DNA of 6,730 nt from Oscillospiraceae bacterium (GTDB taxonomy: Bacteria > Bacillota > Clostridia > Oscillospirales > Ruminococcaceae). Location: the NCBI GenBank assembly GCA_003508605.1, contig DNUB01000099.1, forward strand, positions 1-6,730, read 5' to 3'. Both the position numbers and the translations under genes were made by a program. Within the stretch, counting starts at the first letter, position 1, and each line of letters starts with the position of its first letter. The notes beneath the pieces are model-generated. The model was not told where the DNA came from. It worked only from the letters and a program-made list of their open reading frames with translations, and made no database searches. Below, in pieces: positions 4,710 through 6,730 of this stretch.

Positions 4710-6602
4710 AGCTTACCTGTTTACGACAGCTTTGATTCTTATTACAAATCGCCCTTCGGAGCGGTTGAAAGGCATACGGAAATTCGGTTTCGCATAACCG
4801 TGCCCGTAGATTTTAACTTTGCCGAATGTGTTCTTGTAATGTTCCGACCCGGCTTTAAGGAAAGGTTTACCGTTCTTGCCAACGAGGGAATACAGGAAAA
4901 GGACGGCGAAAAATACCGCCTTTATCAGGGTGTGTATACCCCCGAGCACACGGGGCTTCACCAATATTACTTTTTTCTTGCCAACGAGGATCAGCGCCGC
5001 TACATCAAACGTATGGGAGCTTCCTTGGGAGGCTTCGACAGCGGCGAGCTGTTTCAGCTTACGGTGTACGAGGAGGGTATGACTACCCCCGAATGGCTTA
5101 AAGGCGGTATTATGTATCAGATCTTCCCCGATCGCTTTGCCATGTATGACGCTAATCCCGACGATGCGCCGGAAATGCCTTCGGACAGACAGTATCACAC
5201 TAATTGGAGCGATATGCCCGTATGGCAGCCCAACAGCCAGGGAGTCGTCACCAACAGCGACTATTTCGGCGGAAATCTGAAGGGCATACAGTCAAAGCTT
5301 CCCTATTTAAAAAGCCTTGGAGTTACCTGTATATATCTTAATCCTATTTTCGAATCCCATGAAAATCATCGCTACAGCACTGCCTGCTATGAAAGAATAG
5401 ACCCTGTTATGGGTACGGAAAAGGATTTCCGAGAGCTGTGCAAAAATGCAAGGGATATGGGGATACGGATAATTCTTGACGGTGTGTTCAGTCATACGGG
5501 AGCGGATTCGGTTTATTTCAACAAAAACGGCAGGTACGGCGAACACAGCGGCGCATTCCGTGACCCGGAAAGCCCGTATCGCGATTGGTACAGCTTTATA
5601 AAATATCCCGCTCTTTACGAAAGCTGGTGGGGCTTTACCAACTTGCCTAACGTAAACGAAAACAATCCCTCCTACACCCGATATATCTGCGGCGAAAACG
5701 GAATTTTGCAGAAATGGATCGACGCAGGGGCGGCAGGCTGGCGTTTGGACGTTGCCGACGAGCTTCCCGACGAATTTTTGGATAATCTGCGCATTGCCGT
5801 TAAGCAAAAGGGCGAGGACAAGGTGATTTACGGAGAGGTGTGGGAGGACGCGTCAAACAAGGAGAGCTATGGGGTGCGCCGCCGCTATCTTAACGGAAAA
5901 CAGCTTGACAGTGTTATGAACTATCCCTTTAAGGAATGTATATTGAATTATATTAAGTATGCCGACCCCAAACCCTTTGTCGACGGGATTATGACCATTA
6001 CCGAGCATTATCCAAAGCCATGTGTGGATATTCTGATGAACTTTATCTCCACACACGACACCGAAAGAGCGATTACAAGGCTTGCGGGAAAGGACATAGG
6101 CTTTAACGACAGAAGCTGGCAGGCGGCGAACTGCCTTTCCTCACAGGAATACACCTATGGAACTGCGCTGTTGAAATGCGCAATGGTTTTGCAGTTTTTC
6201 CTTCCCGGCGTTCCCTGTATTTACTACGGAGACGAGGCGGGACAGGAGGGATATAAAGATCCCTTTAACCGCCGCACCTACCCTTGGGGCAGGGAGGACA
6301 AAAATCTTATACGTTTTACCTGCGAGCTGGGACAGATAAGGCAGAAGTGCATAGGCGCACTGGCTAAGGGCGGCATAAGGTTTATTGACGTTACGGGAGA
6401 TTACTGCATTTTCAGAAGAGAGGATAAGGAAAGGGGAGAGGCTGCGGTGGTTTATCTGAATAAATCTCATAAGTCAAGAACCTTTATGCTGCATGAAACC
6501 TTGGGAGAATGCAAGCACTATCAGGTTGTGAGGGATCATTCGAGAGACAGCGGAAAACTGCAGATTGCGCCCTTTGACTATGAGGTGGTGCTGGTGAAGT
6601 AA
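4707..6602 (+). CDS. Intracellular GH13 alpha-glucan hydrolase (alpha-amylase/neopullulanase-like)
   Basis: A 631-residue glycoside hydrolase family 13 enzyme expected to cut alpha-1,4 (perhaps also alpha-1,6) bonds in maltodextrins or glycogen. There is no signal peptide or membrane segment, so it should be cytosolic. Residues about 1-125 form a beta-rich N-terminal domain of the kind preceding neopullulanase/cyclomaltodextrinase-type catalytic domains. The barrel begins at GIMYQIFPDRF (YQIFPDRF at 137-144), and DYFGGNLKGI and IYLNPIF are typical. Conserved region I is DGVFSHTG from D258, with Ser262 where many members have Asn. Region II is GWRLDVADE with nucleophile D348; region III is YGEVWED with acid/base E377; region IV is STHDTER with D451. 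The YESWWGFTNLPNVN segment (WW at 307-308) also fits. A C-terminal beta domain follows from about residue 560. The gene lies downstream of glgP on the same strand, separated by a structured gap. The reaction class is firm; the exact specificity (amylase, neopullulanase, amylopullulanase) is undecided. Confidence 0.95.
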   Translation: MSLPVYDSFDSYYKSPFGAVERHTEIRFRITVPVDFNFAECVLVMFRPGFKERFTVLANEGIQEKDGEKYRLYQGVYTPEHTGLHQYYFFLANEDQRRYIKRMGASLGGFDSGELFQLTVYEEGMTTPEWLKGGIMYQIFPDRFAMYDANPDDAPEMPSDRQYHTNWSDMPVWQPNSQGVVTNSDYFGGNLKGIQSKLPYLKSLGVTCIYLNPIFESHENHRYSTACYERIDPVMGTEKDFRELCKNARDMGIRIILDGVFSHTGADSVYFNKNGRYGEHSGAFRDPESPYRDWYSFIKYPALYESWWGFTNLPNVNENNPSYTRYICGENGILQKWIDAGAAGWRLDVADELPDEFLDNLRIAVKQKGEDKVIYGEVWEDASNKESYGVRRRYLNGKQLDSVMNYPFKECILNYIKYADPKPFVDGIMTITEHYPKPCVDILMNFISTHDTERAITRLAGKDIGFNDRSWQAANCLSSQEYTYGTALLKCAMVLQFFLPGVPCIYYGDEAGQEGYKDPFNRRTYPWGREDKNLIRFTCELGQIRQKCIGALAKGGIRFIDVTGDYCIFRREDKERGEAAVVYLNKSHKSRTFMLHETLGECKHYQVVRDHSRDSGKLQIAPFDYEVVLVK

Positions 6603-6623
6603 TCGGAGCGCAGTTTATTTCAA

Positions 6624-6640
6624 TTTTTTTTAACAATATT
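6624..6640 (+). other. T-run after the GH13 stop without a preceding stem
   Basis: Eight T at 6624-6631 begin 22 nt after the TAA stop, but I find no GC-rich stem immediately before them, so this is not a standard intrinsic terminator. AT-rich sequence continues to the structured element at 6642. Confidence 0.5.
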
Positions 6641-6641
6641 T

Positions 6642-6725
6642 AGGGGAAACCCTGATGGTGCGGCACGGACGCCGCAAATTGACCGCCCAAAGCTCCGCAA
6701 GGATGCGGAGATATCAAAGCGGTCA
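6642..6725. other. Compact multi-hairpin element, truncated by the window edge
   Basis: In about 85 nt there are AGGG-GAAA-CCCT (6642-6653, a GNRA tetraloop hairpin), TGCGGC-ACGGAC-GCCGCA (6659-6676), and a nested pair: TGACCGC (6680-6686) with GCGGTCA (6719-6725), enclosing CTCCGCA-AGGA-TGCGGAG (6693-6710). Almost every GC-rich segment is paired. No long U-tract follows inside the window. It could be a structured RNA (leader of a gene to the right, or a small RNA) or the end of an insertion or small palindromic element. I cannot name a family. Confidence 0.6.
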
Positions 6726-6730
6726 TAAAT

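Noticed and set aside
4713..5198. Minus-strand open frame of 161 codons inside the GH13 gene (and similar ones at 5307-5807 and 6141-6470)
   Set aside because: Antisense shadows of a strongly conserved coding region; no ribosome binding sites or family features.

Overview
The window reads as chromosomal DNA of a moderate-GC member of the Firmicutes, most likely a gut-type Clostridia (Ruminococcaceae/Oscillospiraceae-like). This is inferred from AAAGGA/AAAGGAG ribosome binding sites, a GTG start, a sigma-A type promoter, U-tract terminators, and the protein families present. I cannot assign a species from sequence alone. All four convincing genes lie on the + strand.

Region 1 (1-1391): two consecutive genes for single-RCK-domain (TrkA/KtrA-type) potassium-uptake regulators of 206 and 219 residues, 48 nt apart, apparently one operon. 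The membrane subunit (TrkH/KtrB) is not in the window. The first protein has a Thr in the Rossmann glycine motif where Gly is usual; the second has the canonical motif.

Region 2 (1392-1892): a 500-nt gap with no convincing gene. It holds a long unexplained AT-rich hairpin, a strong intrinsic terminator for the potassium operon, an AT-rich stretch with two small palindromes, a near-consensus extended -10 promoter, and a roughly 110-nt leader containing a GGGAAAC-C-GTTTCCC operator-like palindrome.

Region 3 (1893-4292): glycogen/maltodextrin phosphorylase (799 aa) with the PLP-lysine motif intact.

Region 4 (4293-4706): a 414-nt gap rich in inverted repeats. It has a 14-nt perfect palindrome, a terminator whose U-tract is on the minus strand although no minus-strand gene is visible, a + strand terminator-like structure with alternative pairings, a 10+6 bp hairpin, and two copies of a short direct repeat. 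The second copy runs into the ribosome binding site of the next gene, and a third, partial copy lies at the left edge of the window.

Region 5 (4707-6602): an intracellular GH13 alpha-glucan hydrolase (631 aa) with an N-terminal beta-sandwich-like domain and the full catalytic triad. Together with the phosphorylase it would degrade cytosolic glycogen or imported maltodextrins to glucose-1-phosphate and short glucans. Its relation to the potassium genes is probably only adjacency.

Region 6 (6603-6730): no gene. After a run of T there is a compact series of hairpins (GNRA-capped stem, GC stem, two nested stems) resembling a structured RNA or the end of a small mobile/repeat element, cut off by the window edge.

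I see no CRISPR array, tRNA, rRNA, transposase or phage gene, and no clear new multi-gene system. The least explained material is in the intergenic structured repeats.
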